Assembly (NCBI GenBank): GCA_910579925.1
Contig: CAJTVY010000006.1
Span: 1-64,000 of the forward strand
Reading direction: 5' to 3'
Length of the DNA stretch: 64,000 bases
Source of the DNA: an uncultured Dorea sp.
GTDB lineage: Bacteria; Bacillota; Clostridia; Lachnospirales; Lachnospiraceae
In this document: positions 8,485 through 17,586 of the stretch, in pieces
How the letters are laid out: the number at the start of each line of letters is the position of its first letter
Numbering within the stretch: position 1 is the first letter of the stretch
Position numbers and translations under genes: made by a program
Notes under the pieces: generated by a model
Databases searched by the model: none
Told to the model about the DNA's origin: nothing
Seen by the model: the letters and a program-made list of their open reading frames with translations, nothing else

Positions 8485-8991
8485 CTATTTTCCGCAGCAT
8501 TTCTTGTATTTCTTACCGGAGCCGCAGGGACACGGGTCATTACGTCCAATCTTCTTCTCCTTGCGGATCGTGCCGGACTCCTTCTGTTCCTTATAGAGCT
8601 TCTTCTTCTCCTCCTCCGAATAGATGGCATCCCACTGAGGAAGATTATAGAGCCAGTCCGCCTTGGCGGCAACCATGTTCTTATACAGCTTCTCCTTATG
8701 GAATCCAAGACTTACCACCGTATCTTCGTCCATAGTCTCAATCGGATTCTCTACCTTCAGACTCTCATTAATACCGTCAAGAAATCCCACCATCGTCATC
8801 ACGTCCTGGCCGTACTTCTCTGCCAGTTCCTTCACTGTTCCCTTCACTTCCTCGTCCGGGTCAGCCAGAAGCTTCTCATAAATCCCTTTCTCAATCTCAA
8901 AATATTCATCCCAGAATCTCTGAAGATTCTGTGCGCCTGCTTTCTGATCGTAAGCGACGTCTCTCCACTGTTCTAATAATGTACCGCTCAT
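8485..8991 (-). CDS. SEC-C motif protein
   Basis: This 168-residue protein ends in the SEC-C zinc-binding signature, GRNDPCPCGSGKKYKKCCG, with the C-x-C-x8-C-C ligand pattern found at the SecA tail. The preceding 145 residues are soluble, charged and largely helical, with no recognised enzymatic motif. SEC-C proteins are widespread and mostly uncharacterised; the motif usually contacts a protein partner or the ribosome. The ATG at 8991 is preferred because AAAGGAG precedes it; an upstream in-frame ATG lacks a ribosome site. It appears to be transcribed alone. Confidence 0.88.
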   Translation of the reverse strand: MSGTLLEQWRDVAYDQKAGAQNLQRFWDEYFEIEKGIYEKLLADPDEEVKGTVKELAEKYGQDVMTMVGFLDGINESLKVENPIETMDEDTVVSLGFHKEKLYKNMVAAKADWLYNLPQWDAIYSEEEKKKLYKEQKESGTIRKEKKIGRNDPCPCGSGKKYKKCCGK

Positions 8992-9078
8992 AATATATAC
9001 TGCTCCTTTGTATTGCATTTTTTTTCTGCCACTTATATAATATACTAAAGTCTCGTTCAGATGTAAAGGAGGATTCTC

Positions 9079-9318
9079 ATGAAAAATAAAAAACCTGGCA
9101 GGATCAGACGGATCCTGGCCGCCCTCGGCGCATTTCTTCTCTTTGCCATGTATGCGCTTACCCTCGTCTTCGCACTAACCGACCATTCCGCCACCAGAGG
9201 ACTTCTTAAGGCTTCCATCGCCTGTACCGTCATTCTCCCCGTACTACTCTATGCATTCACGCTGGTATACCGCATCACGACCCAGGATCAGGACGAGAGC
9301 GAAAGGGAAGACTCTTAA
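9079..9318 (+). CDS. Small two-helix membrane protein of unknown function
   Basis: This 79-residue protein has a basic N-terminus (KNKKPGRIRR), two hydrophobic helices (about 12-33 and 44-66) and an acidic tail. An AAAGGAGG ribosome site lies seven bases before the ATG and a terminator follows, which supports a real gene. No family is recognised. It is divergent from the SEC-C gene. Confidence 0.75.
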   Translation: MKNKKPGRIRRILAALGAFLLFAMYALTLVFALTDHSATRGLLKASIACTVILPVLLYAFTLVYRITTQDQDESEREDS

Positions 9319-9343
9319 CCGTTCCTAAAAAAGCGCATACAAA

Positions 9344-9376
9344 GGGCAGGCCTATCGCTGCCCGCCCTCCTTTTCT
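9344..9376 (+). terminator. Probable intrinsic terminator
   Basis: GGGCAG pairs with CTGCCC across an eight-base loop, followed by a pyrimidine tract ending in CCTTTTCTC. It follows the small membrane protein gene. Confidence 0.6.
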
Positions 9377-9433
9377 CATATATATGATCCCGCCGGTCCC
9401 CGGTCCCGTATGTAAACAGACACCTTACTGCGC

Positions 9434-9595
9434 CTAATTCCCAACGAAACAGGATACCAGTGCCAGTGCGTGGTTCTCCTCCGAGATGCCTCCCCGTCTC
9501 TGGCTTTTGTCCAAATCCCTGAGCCTTTTTCTCTTTGTAAGGTATTCCTCTATTGAGATCACTTCTGTATGGTTCAATTCCTTTTTCTGCTGCAT
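9434..9595 (-). CDS. Small hypothetical protein (53 residues) downstream of asnB
   Basis: The ATG at 9595 has AGGAGG seven bases upstream, which is the main reason to accept this short gene. The product is charged at first (MQQKKELNHTEVISIEEY), contains KRKRLRDLDKSQRRGG in the middle, and ends in a hydrophobic tail ALALVSCFVGN with one Cys. No transmembrane helix or known family is recognised. It lies on the same strand as asnB, about 200 bases past its stop. It could be a small regulatory or peptide product, but nothing in the sequence shows which. Confidence 0.55.
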   Translation of the reverse strand: MQQKKELNHTEVISIEEYLTKRKRLRDLDKSQRRGGISEENHALALVSCFVGN

Positions 9596-9799
9596 TGTAA
9601 TACCTCCTATCCTATTCATACCAAAAGGACCGCCATAATCCCTCATTATTATTATATGGATATCCCTCCCATAATATGACTAATTCCTCTTGATTTCTGA
9701 AACTATAAATAGGATAGCAGGTAAATATGTCCATGGTATGGCATAATTCTAAAAGAAAGGTTAGTTATTTCTTAAGGAAACAGAAACAATCTTAACTTC

Positions 9800-11632
9800 C
9801 TATGACTCAAAGAATACCTGATGCCATACCAGAAACGCATACACGGTCCAGATCTTCCTGCTGTTATCTTCCTTTCCCGTCCGGTGTTCCTCCAGAAGAC
9901 GCAGCAGACGTTTCGTATGGAAATACCTGGCGGCCGTCTCCCCGGTAAACGCTTCCCTGATCTGACGATACCAGTCTTCCTCTTTGAACCAGTTACGGAT
10001 TGGAATCGGGAACCCCAGCTTTTTCTTGCGGGCCACCTGGTCAGGAAGATACTCATCCGCAACCTTCCTCAGCACGTACTTCGTAGTATATTTCTTCGTT
10101 TTCAGCGAGTGTGGAATCCGGCGGGCCACCTCGAACACATCTTTGTCAAGGAAGGGAACCCTCACCTCAAGGGAATGGGCCATACTCATCTTATCTGCTT
10201 TCAGAAGAATATCGCCCGGAAGCCAGTATAACAGATCCAGAGACTGCATCTGGTCGGAATCAGGCAGGTTCTTCATTCTGTCGAACTCCTTCTTAAGCAA
10301 TTCCTTCGGTTCCTTTCCGTCCTTCTTTCTCTTTAACAGCCGTTTTCTCTCATCCGCCGTAAAAATGTAGGCGTTTCCAATATACCGCTCACTTAACGGG
10401 CTGGCCGCACGAATCAGATAGTTTCTTCCCTTCATATGCTTCGGAAGACGTCTGGCCGCGCCGGCAATCTTTTTTCTTGCCCCAAGAGGAATCCACCTGC
10501 TCCATCCAAGGGCCTTTGGCTCCAGGTAAATGTTGTATCCGCCGAAAATCTCATCCGCACCTTCGCCCGACAATACTACCTTCACCCTCTTAGAAGCCTC
10601 CTGAGCCAGGAAATAAAGCGCCACGGCAGACGCATCTGCCAGAGGCTCGTCCATGTGGTACATAACCTTGGGAACGGCCTCCCTGAACTCCTCTTTGCTG
10701 ATATACTTACACTGGTTCTCGATCCCGATCTTCGCCGACAGTTCCTTTGCATAAGTAATCTCGTTGTACTTATCTCCCTCATGGGCGAATCCTACCGTAA
10801 ATGTCCGGTTACACTTAGACAGCGCTGCAATCAGGCTTGAATCCACGCCGCTTGAGAGGAAGCTTCCGACCTCCACGTCGCTGATCAGATGCCGTTGTAC
10901 CGACTGACTCATGACTTTCTTCGTCTCAGCGATCATAGCCCGCTCACTTTCCTTTGCCCAGGGCTCCAGGGCCGGGTCAAAATAGCGGCCCACCTTGAGT
11001 TCCTGGTTCTCGAACGTCAGATAATGCCCTGGCAGCAGCTTATAGATTCCTTTGAAAAAAGTCTCCGGAAGTGCGGAATACTGAAAGGAAAGATACTGCT
11101 CTAACGCTTCCTCGTTCACTTTCTTCTTATATCCCGGGTACTCCAGAATACATTTGATCTCCGAAGCAAATACCAGAGTATGGTCTACTACCGCATAGTA
11201 GAAAGGTTTGATTCCGAAATAGTCTCTTGCCGCAAACAAAGATTTCTTCCTGTCATCCCAGATCGCAAATCCGAACATTCCTCTTAATTTGCCAAGCAGT
11301 TCCTTCTGATACTCCTCGTACCCATGAAGAAGTACCTCTGAATCTGATGAGTTACGGAACACATGGCCCTTCTGCTTCAATACTTTTCTAAGAGTCTGGT
11401 AATTATAGATCTCCCCGTTGAACACCAGCGCCATGCTCCCGTCCTCGTTAAGCATAGGCTGCATCCCTGTATCCAGGTCAATAATACTAAGCCTTCGGAA
11501 TCCCAGCAGCGCACCTTCTGAAACATAGGTATCCCCTCCGTCAGGTCCGCGGTGTTCCATGACCTTCATCATTCTGTCAAGTACCTGTTCCTTCTCTTTC
11601 GTATCTCCGATCATTCCACAAATTCCACACAT
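9800..11632 (-). CDS. asnB: Asparagine synthase (glutamine-hydrolysing)
   Basis: This 610-residue enzyme makes asparagine from aspartate, ATP and glutamine. Cys2 (MCGICG) is the glutaminase nucleophile of the N-terminal class II amidotransferase domain (1-210), which includes the FNGEIYN motif. The synthetase domain follows, with its pyrophosphate loop SSGVDSS near residue 252. Both domains are full length, so this is the housekeeping type rather than a lasso-peptide cyclase relative. A structured leader with a long inverted repeat lies between it and purA, 30 bases upstream of its start. Confidence 0.95.
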   Translation of the reverse strand: MCGICGMIGDTKEKEQVLDRMMKVMEHRGPDGGDTYVSEGALLGFRRLSIIDLDTGMQPMLNEDGSMALVFNGEIYNYQTLRKVLKQKGHVFRNSSDSEVLLHGYEEYQKELLGKLRGMFGFAIWDDRKKSLFAARDYFGIKPFYYAVVDHTLVFASEIKCILEYPGYKKKVNEEALEQYLSFQYSALPETFFKGIYKLLPGHYLTFENQELKVGRYFDPALEPWAKESERAMIAETKKVMSQSVQRHLISDVEVGSFLSSGVDSSLIAALSKCNRTFTVGFAHEGDKYNEITYAKELSAKIGIENQCKYISKEEFREAVPKVMYHMDEPLADASAVALYFLAQEASKRVKVVLSGEGADEIFGGYNIYLEPKALGWSRWIPLGARKKIAGAARRLPKHMKGRNYLIRAASPLSERYIGNAYIFTADERKRLLKRKKDGKEPKELLKKEFDRMKNLPDSDQMQSLDLLYWLPGDILLKADKMSMAHSLEVRVPFLDKDVFEVARRIPHSLKTKKYTTKYVLRKVADEYLPDQVARKKKLGFPIPIRNWFKEEDWYRQIREAFTGETAARYFHTKRLLRLLEEHRTGKEDNSRKIWTVYAFLVWHQVFFES

Positions 11633-11663
11633 ATTCTACGCCCTTCTTCCGCCTGAATTATCT

Positions 11664-11714
11664 GGAACTGTAAATCCATTCCCCGCTGCTTTGCGGGTAA
11701 AGACCTACAGTTCC
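11664..11714 (-). promoter_or_regulatory. Structured 5' leader of asnB
   Basis: GGAACTGTA and TACAGTTCC close a 51-base element, with an inner stem CCCGC/GCGGG. It lies in the 122-base purA-asnB gap, 31 bases upstream of the asnB start. No T-run follows, so it is not a plain terminator. It may be a regulatory leader or a processing hairpin; no known riboswitch class was recognised. Confidence 0.45.
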
Positions 11715-11754
11715 TTATCTTCATGATTTCCAATATTCTGCTGTCTCATTCGCC

Positions 11755-13038
11755 CTACTGGCGCGCACGATAGATAATATCCTCTCTTCCCGGACCGTTG
11801 GACACCATTGTGACAGGATATCCGATCTGTTCCTCCACAAATTCAATGTACTTACGGCAGTTCTCGGGTAGTTCTTCATATTTCCTGATTCCTCTGATCT
11901 CGCACTTCCATCCCGGTAGCTTTTTAATCACAGGCTTTGCCTTGTCAAGCAGGTGGGTCGTCGGGAATTCCGTCGTCACTTCCCCGTCAATCTCATAGCC
12001 GACGCACACTGGTATCTCGTCCAGGTAACCCAGCACGTCCAATACGGTAAACGCTACGTCTGTCGTCCCCTGCATTCTGCAGCCATATCTGGAGGCAACA
12101 CAGTCGAACCAGCCCACTCTCCTTGGACGCCCCGTCGTCGCTCCGAACTCGCCGCCGTCTCCTCCTCGCTTCCTCAGTTCATCCGCTTCGTCCCCAAAAA
12201 TCTCGCTTACAAAGGCCCCGGCTCCCACGGCGCTGGAATATGCTTTACAGACCGTGATAATCTGCCTGATCTCATAGGGCGGGATTCCTGCGCCGATGGC
12301 GCCGTACGCCGCCAGAGTCGAAGAAGACGTTACCATTGGATAAATCCCGTGATCCGGATCCTTAAGAGAACCAAGCTGTCCTTCCAGAAGAATCTCCTTT
12401 CCCTCTTTCAGCGCATTATGGAGGTACAACCCGGTATCACACACATAAGGCGCAATCATCTCCTTATATTCCATCAGTTCTGCAAACAGTTCATCCGGGC
12501 TAATCTGCGGCTTGTGGTATAGATGTTCAAGCAGAATGTTCTTCTGCTGCGCAACCCGTACCACCTTCTCTTTCAACAACTCTTCATCAAAAAGTTCACT
12601 GACCTGAAAGCCAACCTTCGCATATTTATCTGAATAAAACGGAGCAATCCCAGATTTGGTGGAACCAAAGGACTTTCCGCCCAGCCGCTCTTCCTCATAT
12701 GCGTCAAAATTCTTGTGATAGGACATTACCATCTGGGCGCGGTCCGATACAAGGATCTTCGGCTTCGGAACTCCCCTGTCAACAATAGACTGGATCTCCT
12801 TGAAGAGTACCGGAACATCCAGGGCCACTCCATTTCCTATTATGCTCGTCGTGTGATCATAGAATACGCCAGACGGCAGAGTGTGGAGCGCAAACTTCCC
12901 ATAATCATTCACAATCGTATGACCTGCATTCGCACCTCCCTGGAATCTTACGATGATATCCGCTTTCTTAGCAAGCATATCCGTAATCTTTCCCTTGCCT
13001 TCATCTCCCCAGTTGGCACCAACTACTGCTTTTACCAT
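11755..13038 (-). CDS. purA: Adenylosuccinate synthase
   Basis: This 427-residue GTP-dependent ligase joins aspartate to IMP on the way to AMP. The phosphate-binding opening VGANWGDEGKGK (residues 5-16) contains the catalytic Asp. NAGHT and the late TTGRPRRVGWFD loop are also diagnostic. The ATG at 13038 has AGGAGG seven bases upstream; the longer in-frame extension has no ribosome site and overlaps the promoter. It is followed by asnB on the same strand, so the two may share a transcript. Confidence 0.97.
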   Translation of the reverse strand: MVKAVVGANWGDEGKGKITDMLAKKADIIVRFQGGANAGHTIVNDYGKFALHTLPSGVFYDHTTSIIGNGVALDVPVLFKEIQSIVDRGVPKPKILVSDRAQMVMSYHKNFDAYEEERLGGKSFGSTKSGIAPFYSDKYAKVGFQVSELFDEELLKEKVVRVAQQKNILLEHLYHKPQISPDELFAELMEYKEMIAPYVCDTGLYLHNALKEGKEILLEGQLGSLKDPDHGIYPMVTSSSTLAAYGAIGAGIPPYEIRQIITVCKAYSSAVGAGAFVSEIFGDEADELRKRGGDGGEFGATTGRPRRVGWFDCVASRYGCRMQGTTDVAFTVLDVLGYLDEIPVCVGYEIDGEVTTEFPTTHLLDKAKPVIKKLPGWKCEIRGIRKYEELPENCRKYIEFVEEQIGYPVTMVSNGPGREDIIYRARQ

Positions 13039-13096
13039 ATCAATTCCTCCTGCGTTATTGCAAACTTCATTTACATGAGTCTTAAAACCACTTAGC

Positions 13097-13125
13097 ATTA
13101 TACTATATTTTTCCACTCCTGTAAA
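13097..13125 (-). promoter_or_regulatory. Promoter of purA
   Basis: TTTACA (13120-13125), 17 bases, TATAAT (13097-13102). The bases before the -10 read ATATAG, as in several other promoters of the window. It starts transcription about 55 bases before purA. Confidence 0.75.
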
Positions 13126-13145
13126 ATGCATTTTTTATCTACCTG

Positions 13146-14708
13146 TTACATCAGCGGCGCCACCAGCCGCAGCACATGACCCGTGACCTTTGTAAGCATG
13201 CTCCTCTCCTTTACTTCCACAAGCGTCACCTTATGACATTTTGTCAGCGTCCTCTGATAATCCGCCTCAATCTTATCCACCTCGGGATTGTTATAAATAA
13301 ACACTCCGCATTCGTAATGAAGATACAGACTCCGATAATCCAGATTGATGGTCCCCACCGTCGCCGTATCGTCGTCAGACACGAATATCTTGGCATGAAC
13401 AAAGCCAGGCGTATACTCGTAGATCTGCACGCCGCTCTCGATCAGTTCTTTATAGTATGTCTTTGCCACTGCAAATGCATACCACTTGTCTGGAATATAG
13501 GGCATAATAATCGCAACTTCAATTCCGCTTTTTGCAACTCTGGTCAGCGTGGTAATCATCTCATTATCCAGAATCAGATAAGGTGTCATAATATGTACAT
13601 ATTTTTTCGCATGATTCAGTATATGAAAATAAACCTCTTCTCCCACATTTTCATTGTCAAAGGGACTGTCCCCATAGGGAATCGCATACCCAAGTCCCCG
13701 GTGAAGTTCGGACCGTTTCGGCGTCAGATACCGTATGTATTTCTCTGGTCTTCGTTCCTCCACATTCCACATCTGCAGGAAGATCATAGTAAGGCTCTGT
13801 ACTGCGTCTCCTTTTAACATGACAGCCGTATCCTTCCAGTGACCGAACCGCTCCTTCCTGTTGATATACTCATCCCCCAGATTCACGCCTCCGGTAAACG
13901 CCACCTTTCCGTCGATCACACAGATCTTGCGGTGGTCACGGTTATTCTGGGTAGTTGACAGAAACGGCACAATGGGATTCGAAATCTTACACTTGATGCC
14001 GAATTTCTCAAGCTGCCTTGGATAATTGTATGGCAGCATGGAAATAGAGCACATCCCGTCATACATAAACCGTACTTCCACACCCTCTGCCGCTTTCCTT
14101 TTAAGAACATCCAGAATGCTCCCCCACATATAACCCTTTTCCACGATAAAGTATTCCATGAAAATATATTTCCGCGCTTTCTGTAGTTCCTGAAGCATGG
14201 CCTTGAACTTAAACTCTCCCAACGGATAATAGTGGATCTCTGTATTACGGTAAGTCGGAAACCCAAGCTGCTTAGACAGATAATGGGACAACTGGGCATT
14301 GGCAGACTTACTCGCTCTTAACTGATCTACAATCTCCGGATCCTGCTGCAGATAGGGCGCCGTCTCAAGCCGAAGCGTAGACAGTCGGTTCTGCATAAAC
14401 CTGGTGCCCACCTGCATCTGCACATATACATAGAACAGCACGCCGATCAGCGGAAATACCAGTACACACAGCATCCATGTCATCTTAAACGCCGGATTGC
14501 CTTTGGTATTGATAATGTAGATTACCACCACTGCCTCCAGAATCATTAATGCGCCATATATATATGGAAGATATTCTCTCAGATAATAAACGGACGAAAC
14601 CATCAGTCCAAATTGCAGCAAGACCAGAAGAAGAATGATCCCTGTCCTGCTGAAAATGATACGGAACAGCCCTTTTTTGGCAGTAACCGGCGCTTCATAC
14701 TTGTTCAT
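13146..14708 (-). CDS. cls: Cardiolipin synthase
   Basis: This 520-residue membrane enzyme joins two phosphatidylglycerols to make cardiolipin. Two N-terminal hydrophobic segments (about 19-37 and 42-60) and a third near 70-88 anchor it. The phospholipase D domains follow, each with an HKD catalytic motif: HDHRKICVIDGKVAFTGG-type near residue 260 and HAKIFVSDDDTATVGTINLD near 440. AGGAGAGG lies seven bases before the ATG. The length matches the usual Cls of Firmicutes. It ends about 20 bases before the purA promoter. Confidence 0.94.
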   Translation of the reverse strand: MNKYEAPVTAKKGLFRIIFSRTGIILLLVLLQFGLMVSSVYYLREYLPYIYGALMILEAVVVIYIINTKGNPAFKMTWMLCVLVFPLIGVLFYVYVQMQVGTRFMQNRLSTLRLETAPYLQQDPEIVDQLRASKSANAQLSHYLSKQLGFPTYRNTEIHYYPLGEFKFKAMLQELQKARKYIFMEYFIVEKGYMWGSILDVLKRKAAEGVEVRFMYDGMCSISMLPYNYPRQLEKFGIKCKISNPIVPFLSTTQNNRDHRKICVIDGKVAFTGGVNLGDEYINRKERFGHWKDTAVMLKGDAVQSLTMIFLQMWNVEERRPEKYIRYLTPKRSELHRGLGYAIPYGDSPFDNENVGEEVYFHILNHAKKYVHIMTPYLILDNEMITTLTRVAKSGIEVAIIMPYIPDKWYAFAVAKTYYKELIESGVQIYEYTPGFVHAKIFVSDDDTATVGTINLDYRSLYLHYECGVFIYNNPEVDKIEADYQRTLTKCHKVTLVEVKERSMLTKVTGHVLRLVAPLM

Positions 14709-14875
14709 CGCACATCCTCTCCTTTTGCTGAAAATACAATAATTTACAGTTTATCACAGTTTTACAGATAATTAAAATACTTTTATATACATTTTATTAT
14801 TATTTTAGAGGAAAAATAATACAATCTGTGATATGATATATAACAGAATATAATTTGAAAGGAGTTATAATTATC

Positions 14876-15178
14876 ATGAAGAAATGGGTCAAAGGTATAA
14901 TGGGGCTGGCGGCTGCCGGCGGAACGATTGCAGGCCTTGTGTATTATTTAAAGAAAAAAGATTCCAGTGAAGACGACGAATTTGACGATGATTTCGAAGA
15001 CAATGATTTCGATCTTGACAGCGATCTGAAGCCTGTATCTGACCGTGAGTACGTGTCCCTGAACTCTGCATCAAAGAGTGAAGATGACGACGACGAGAAA
15101 GCAGCCGAGACTGCTGAAGCCGAGACTGCTGATAATGAAGAAGAAACAAAGACTGATACGCAGATCAGCATTGATTAG
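14876..15178 (+). CDS. Single-pass membrane protein with acidic tail
   Basis: This 100-residue protein has a short basic start, one hydrophobic helix with small residues (about 7-26, MGLAAAGGTIAGLVYYL), and a very acidic disordered tail rich in Asp, Glu and Ser. The ATG has AAAGGAG about 11 bases upstream and a terminator follows. It is divergent from the cardiolipin synthase gene. No family or function is recognised. Confidence 0.75.
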   Translation: MKKWVKGIMGLAAAGGTIAGLVYYLKKKDSSEDDEFDDDFEDNDFDLDSDLKPVSDREYVSLNSASKSEDDDDEKAAETAEAETADNEEETKTDTQISID

Positions 15179-15183
15179 TCCAT

Positions 15184-15228
15184 CCCCCCCTCACTCTGTT
15201 GTACATAGCAGACGAGGGGGATTTCTTT
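15184..15228 (+). terminator. Intrinsic terminator
   Basis: CCCCCTC pairs with GAGGGGG around a loop of about 20 bases, followed by ATTTCTTT. It directly follows the stop of the acidic membrane protein. Confidence 0.7.
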
Positions 15229-15348
15229 ATCACTCAAATTCTTCCTTTTTTCGTTTCATTTCGGAACTTTTTATGTTCTCAATCGAAACATCTGGTAAAA
15301 TATACCAAAAGAAGTATTCAGGATTTACAAACAAAGGAGGAATATCCT

Positions 15349-15726
15349 ATGGCTTTTGCTGATAAACTCAGAGCCCTACGGCATATAAACAATATGACAC
15401 AGGATCATTTAGCACAACAGATGAATCTGGCGCGAACCACAATTGCAGGCTATGAATCAAAGAACCGTCAGCCTTCCCATGAGAACCTTTTCGCATTTGC
15501 CCGTTTCTTTCATGTATCCGTTGATTATCTGATCTCTGACGGAGAACCAGTCTATATCACTACAGAAGAAGCCCGGACCATGCCGGAAGACGCGCTGAAA
15601 CTCTTAATCCGTTATCGACGCCTTCCCATACGTTCTAAAAATGATCTGCTCCATCACCTTCGCCTTCTGGAAATCCAGGAGGGAATTGACGATCCGGATC
15701 CTAAGATTATACAGCCCAAAACATAG
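15349..15726 (+). CDS. XRE family transcriptional regulator
   Basis: This 125-residue protein has an N-terminal helix-turn-helix of the Cro/CI type at about residues 7-60 (LRALRHINNMTQDHLAQQMN, then ARTTIAGYESKNRQPS). A helical C-terminal half may dimerise. AAAGGAGG lies eight bases before the ATG. The gene lies just upstream of, and converges on, the AT-rich SIR2/ATPase gene, so a regulatory link to that island is possible but unproved. A terminator follows. Confidence 0.9.
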   Translation: MAFADKLRALRHINNMTQDHLAQQMNLARTTIAGYESKNRQPSHENLFAFARFFHVSVDYLISDGEPVYITTEEARTMPEDALKLLIRYRRLPIRSKNDLLHHLRLLEIQEGIDDPDPKIIQPKT

Positions 15727-15749
15727 GAAACATTGCAGGCTTTCTGTGA

Positions 15750-15790
15750 GCAGACAATCCGCATTTTTACAGATTGTCTGCATTCTTTCC
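15750..15790 (+). terminator. Probable terminator between the XRE gene and the SIR2/ATPase gene
   Basis: GCAGACAATC and GATTGTCTGC form a ten-base perfect stem with a 12-base loop, followed by ATTCTTTCC. It lies where the AT-rich island begins. Confidence 0.65.
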
Positions 15791-15856
15791 TAATCGGGTA
15801 TGTATTGTCTATAAACTATGTCTATTTTACCTGCTTAAGCTAAAACAACAAACTTT

Positions 15857-17479
15857 CTATTCTTGTAAATAATTATTCAACAAAAATTGCTTACTATCTT
15901 TTAGTCTATTTATCACATTTCTGATTTCAGTATACCGTACGCTATATTTCTTTTTGCGCTCTATATTACTGATAAATGTATTTATCATTTTATTTGTATT
16001 ATTAAAATCATTGGAATTAAAGTACTTCATGTACTTCTTAATAAACTCTTCATATACAGTTATCTGTTTATAAACATAATAACTCTCCGCCTCATGGGTA
16101 TTCAATACCTTTTGCCACAAATTATGTGCTTCTTTAAATACTTTAAACGCTTCTTTCTCTTCAATATCTCTCTTGCAACTTCTTTCTAGCAAGAATCTTC
16201 CATATTGGACGTCTATCTGGTAGGAGTTAATATTTTTTTCCCGGGCATATGCATAAGCCAACTTAAAATGATTTTCAGCCATCTCATATTTTTCTAAATC
16301 CATACAAGCCATTGCATATTGAAGCCAGAAAAATTGATTTTTTTTGTAATATGCAACATCACTAATTTTTCCAAAGTAGTCTAATATCTCATCCTGCAAA
16401 TCTTCATCCGGCACTGCTTCCAAACCAAGTTTTTTCTTATAAAATAATTCACTAATATTTGAAATGGAAATTAACTGCCTCTTTACATTTACCGCCTCCT
16501 TAGGCAATAATTTGTCTGCATTCCGAACCATTTTAGTCATTACTTCTACTGCATTACAATATAGTGAATACTTACGAATAAAATATAATGACAATATTGA
16601 AGATCTCATTTCTATTTTCCCATTAAGATTTCCAATCATTTCATTAATATATGGATCTCTAGTATAACCTACGTTCCCCTGCTGAATTTCCAGTAGATCA
16701 AACAATTGGCTGGCAAGTAAATTTAATCCGACAATATTATTTACAATACATCCGACAACCAACAATAGACGATTAGGATTCTCTGATAAATTTAAATAGA
16801 TTTTTTTTATTTGATCAGAAACTTCACTTGAATTAAAATAATATATTACTATATCCGCCCACTGATTATATTTTTTTAATCTATAAAGTCCTTGTTTCTT
16901 TCCTATATCTTTAAATTCAGCTACTTTTATTTTATTTAGCATTATAACAATCTTTTCTTTTTCCTTATTACTAAGCGTATTGATATCATATTCAAAAAAA
17001 TCCTCCTCCAGTTGTTTTCCCAATACCTTAACTAATTTAGAAATCATATTGATATTAAGAAAAGTTCTACAAGATACAATTATGGTAATAGTTGAATCTA
17101 GATATCCTCTCAACTTTTCTAATGCCTCAAGACAAAGATTATAGTTTTCAAAAAAGAGAACTTTTTCCCCGTCCATATTTGCAATTTTCTTACACTCCTT
17201 TTCATAATCCGGATATTGTTCTTCATACATAAAAACTTTTTTATTTTCTATAAATCTACACATTAAATATTTCATAAGACAAGTTTTGCCGTTTCCTAAA
17301 TTACTATGAATAATGTGGACCATTCCCTTATACCTTTCTACATTTTCCACAATACTTTCTGCAATATCTCTGTGGATCATATAGGTATCATCGTCCAAAT
17401 GCGTATAAAGTATATTATTCTCTACTTTTCCAACAGTCAATAGATTCCATATACTCTGGTTTGTAACGTTTTTATGCAT
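15857..17479 (-). CDS. STAND-like P-loop ATPase with TPR-like tail (C-terminal part of a split SIR2-STAND gene)
   Basis: A P-loop NTPase-like domain covers residues 40-260. A Walker A variant SNLGNGKTCL lies near residues 58-67, a Walker B-like KVLFFENY near 105, and a sensor-like TIIVSCRT near 131. The C-terminal half is helical with TPR-like repeats (for example QYAMACMDLEKYEMAENHFK near 390). The frame stays open upstream of this ATG to about 17626, where it meets the SIR2 frame one base out of register. The ATG has no strong ribosome site, so it is probably not a true start. DNA here is clearly more AT-rich than its neighbours. STAND NTPases act as sensors in antiphage proteins; that role is inferred. 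Confidence 0.8.
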   Translation of the reverse strand: MHKNVTNQSIWNLLTVGKVENNILYTHLDDDTYMIHRDIAESIVENVERYKGMVHIIHSNLGNGKTCLMKYLMCRFIENKKVFMYEEQYPDYEKECKKIANMDGEKVLFFENYNLCLEALEKLRGYLDSTITIIVSCRTFLNINMISKLVKVLGKQLEEDFFEYDINTLSNKEKEKIVIMLNKIKVAEFKDIGKKQGLYRLKKYNQWADIVIYYFNSSEVSDQIKKIYLNLSENPNRLLLVVGCIVNNIVGLNLLASQLFDLLEIQQGNVGYTRDPYINEMIGNLNGKIEMRSSILSLYFIRKYSLYCNAVEVMTKMVRNADKLLPKEAVNVKRQLISISNISELFYKKKLGLEAVPDEDLQDEILDYFGKISDVAYYKKNQFFWLQYAMACMDLEKYEMAENHFKLAYAYAREKNINSYQIDVQYGRFLLERSCKRDIEEKEAFKVFKEAHNLWQKVLNTHEAESYYVYKQITVYEEFIKKYMKYFNSNDFNNTNKMINTFISNIERKKKYSVRYTEIRNVINRLKDSKQFLLNNYLQE

Positions 17480-17586
17480 ATATTTCTTTCCACTAATTTC
17501 TCTAAAAGAACGAAACGCTACTGGTTTACTGTTTTTACAATAAAAATTTGATACTCTGTCTATCTCATCTGCAAAAGCTTTTGTTC

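Noticed and set aside
9434..11632. Lasso-peptide cluster formed by asnB and the small protein gene
   Set aside because: AsnB is full length with Cys2 and an intact glutaminase domain, sits beside purA, and no leader-binding protein, protease or exporter gene is adjacent.
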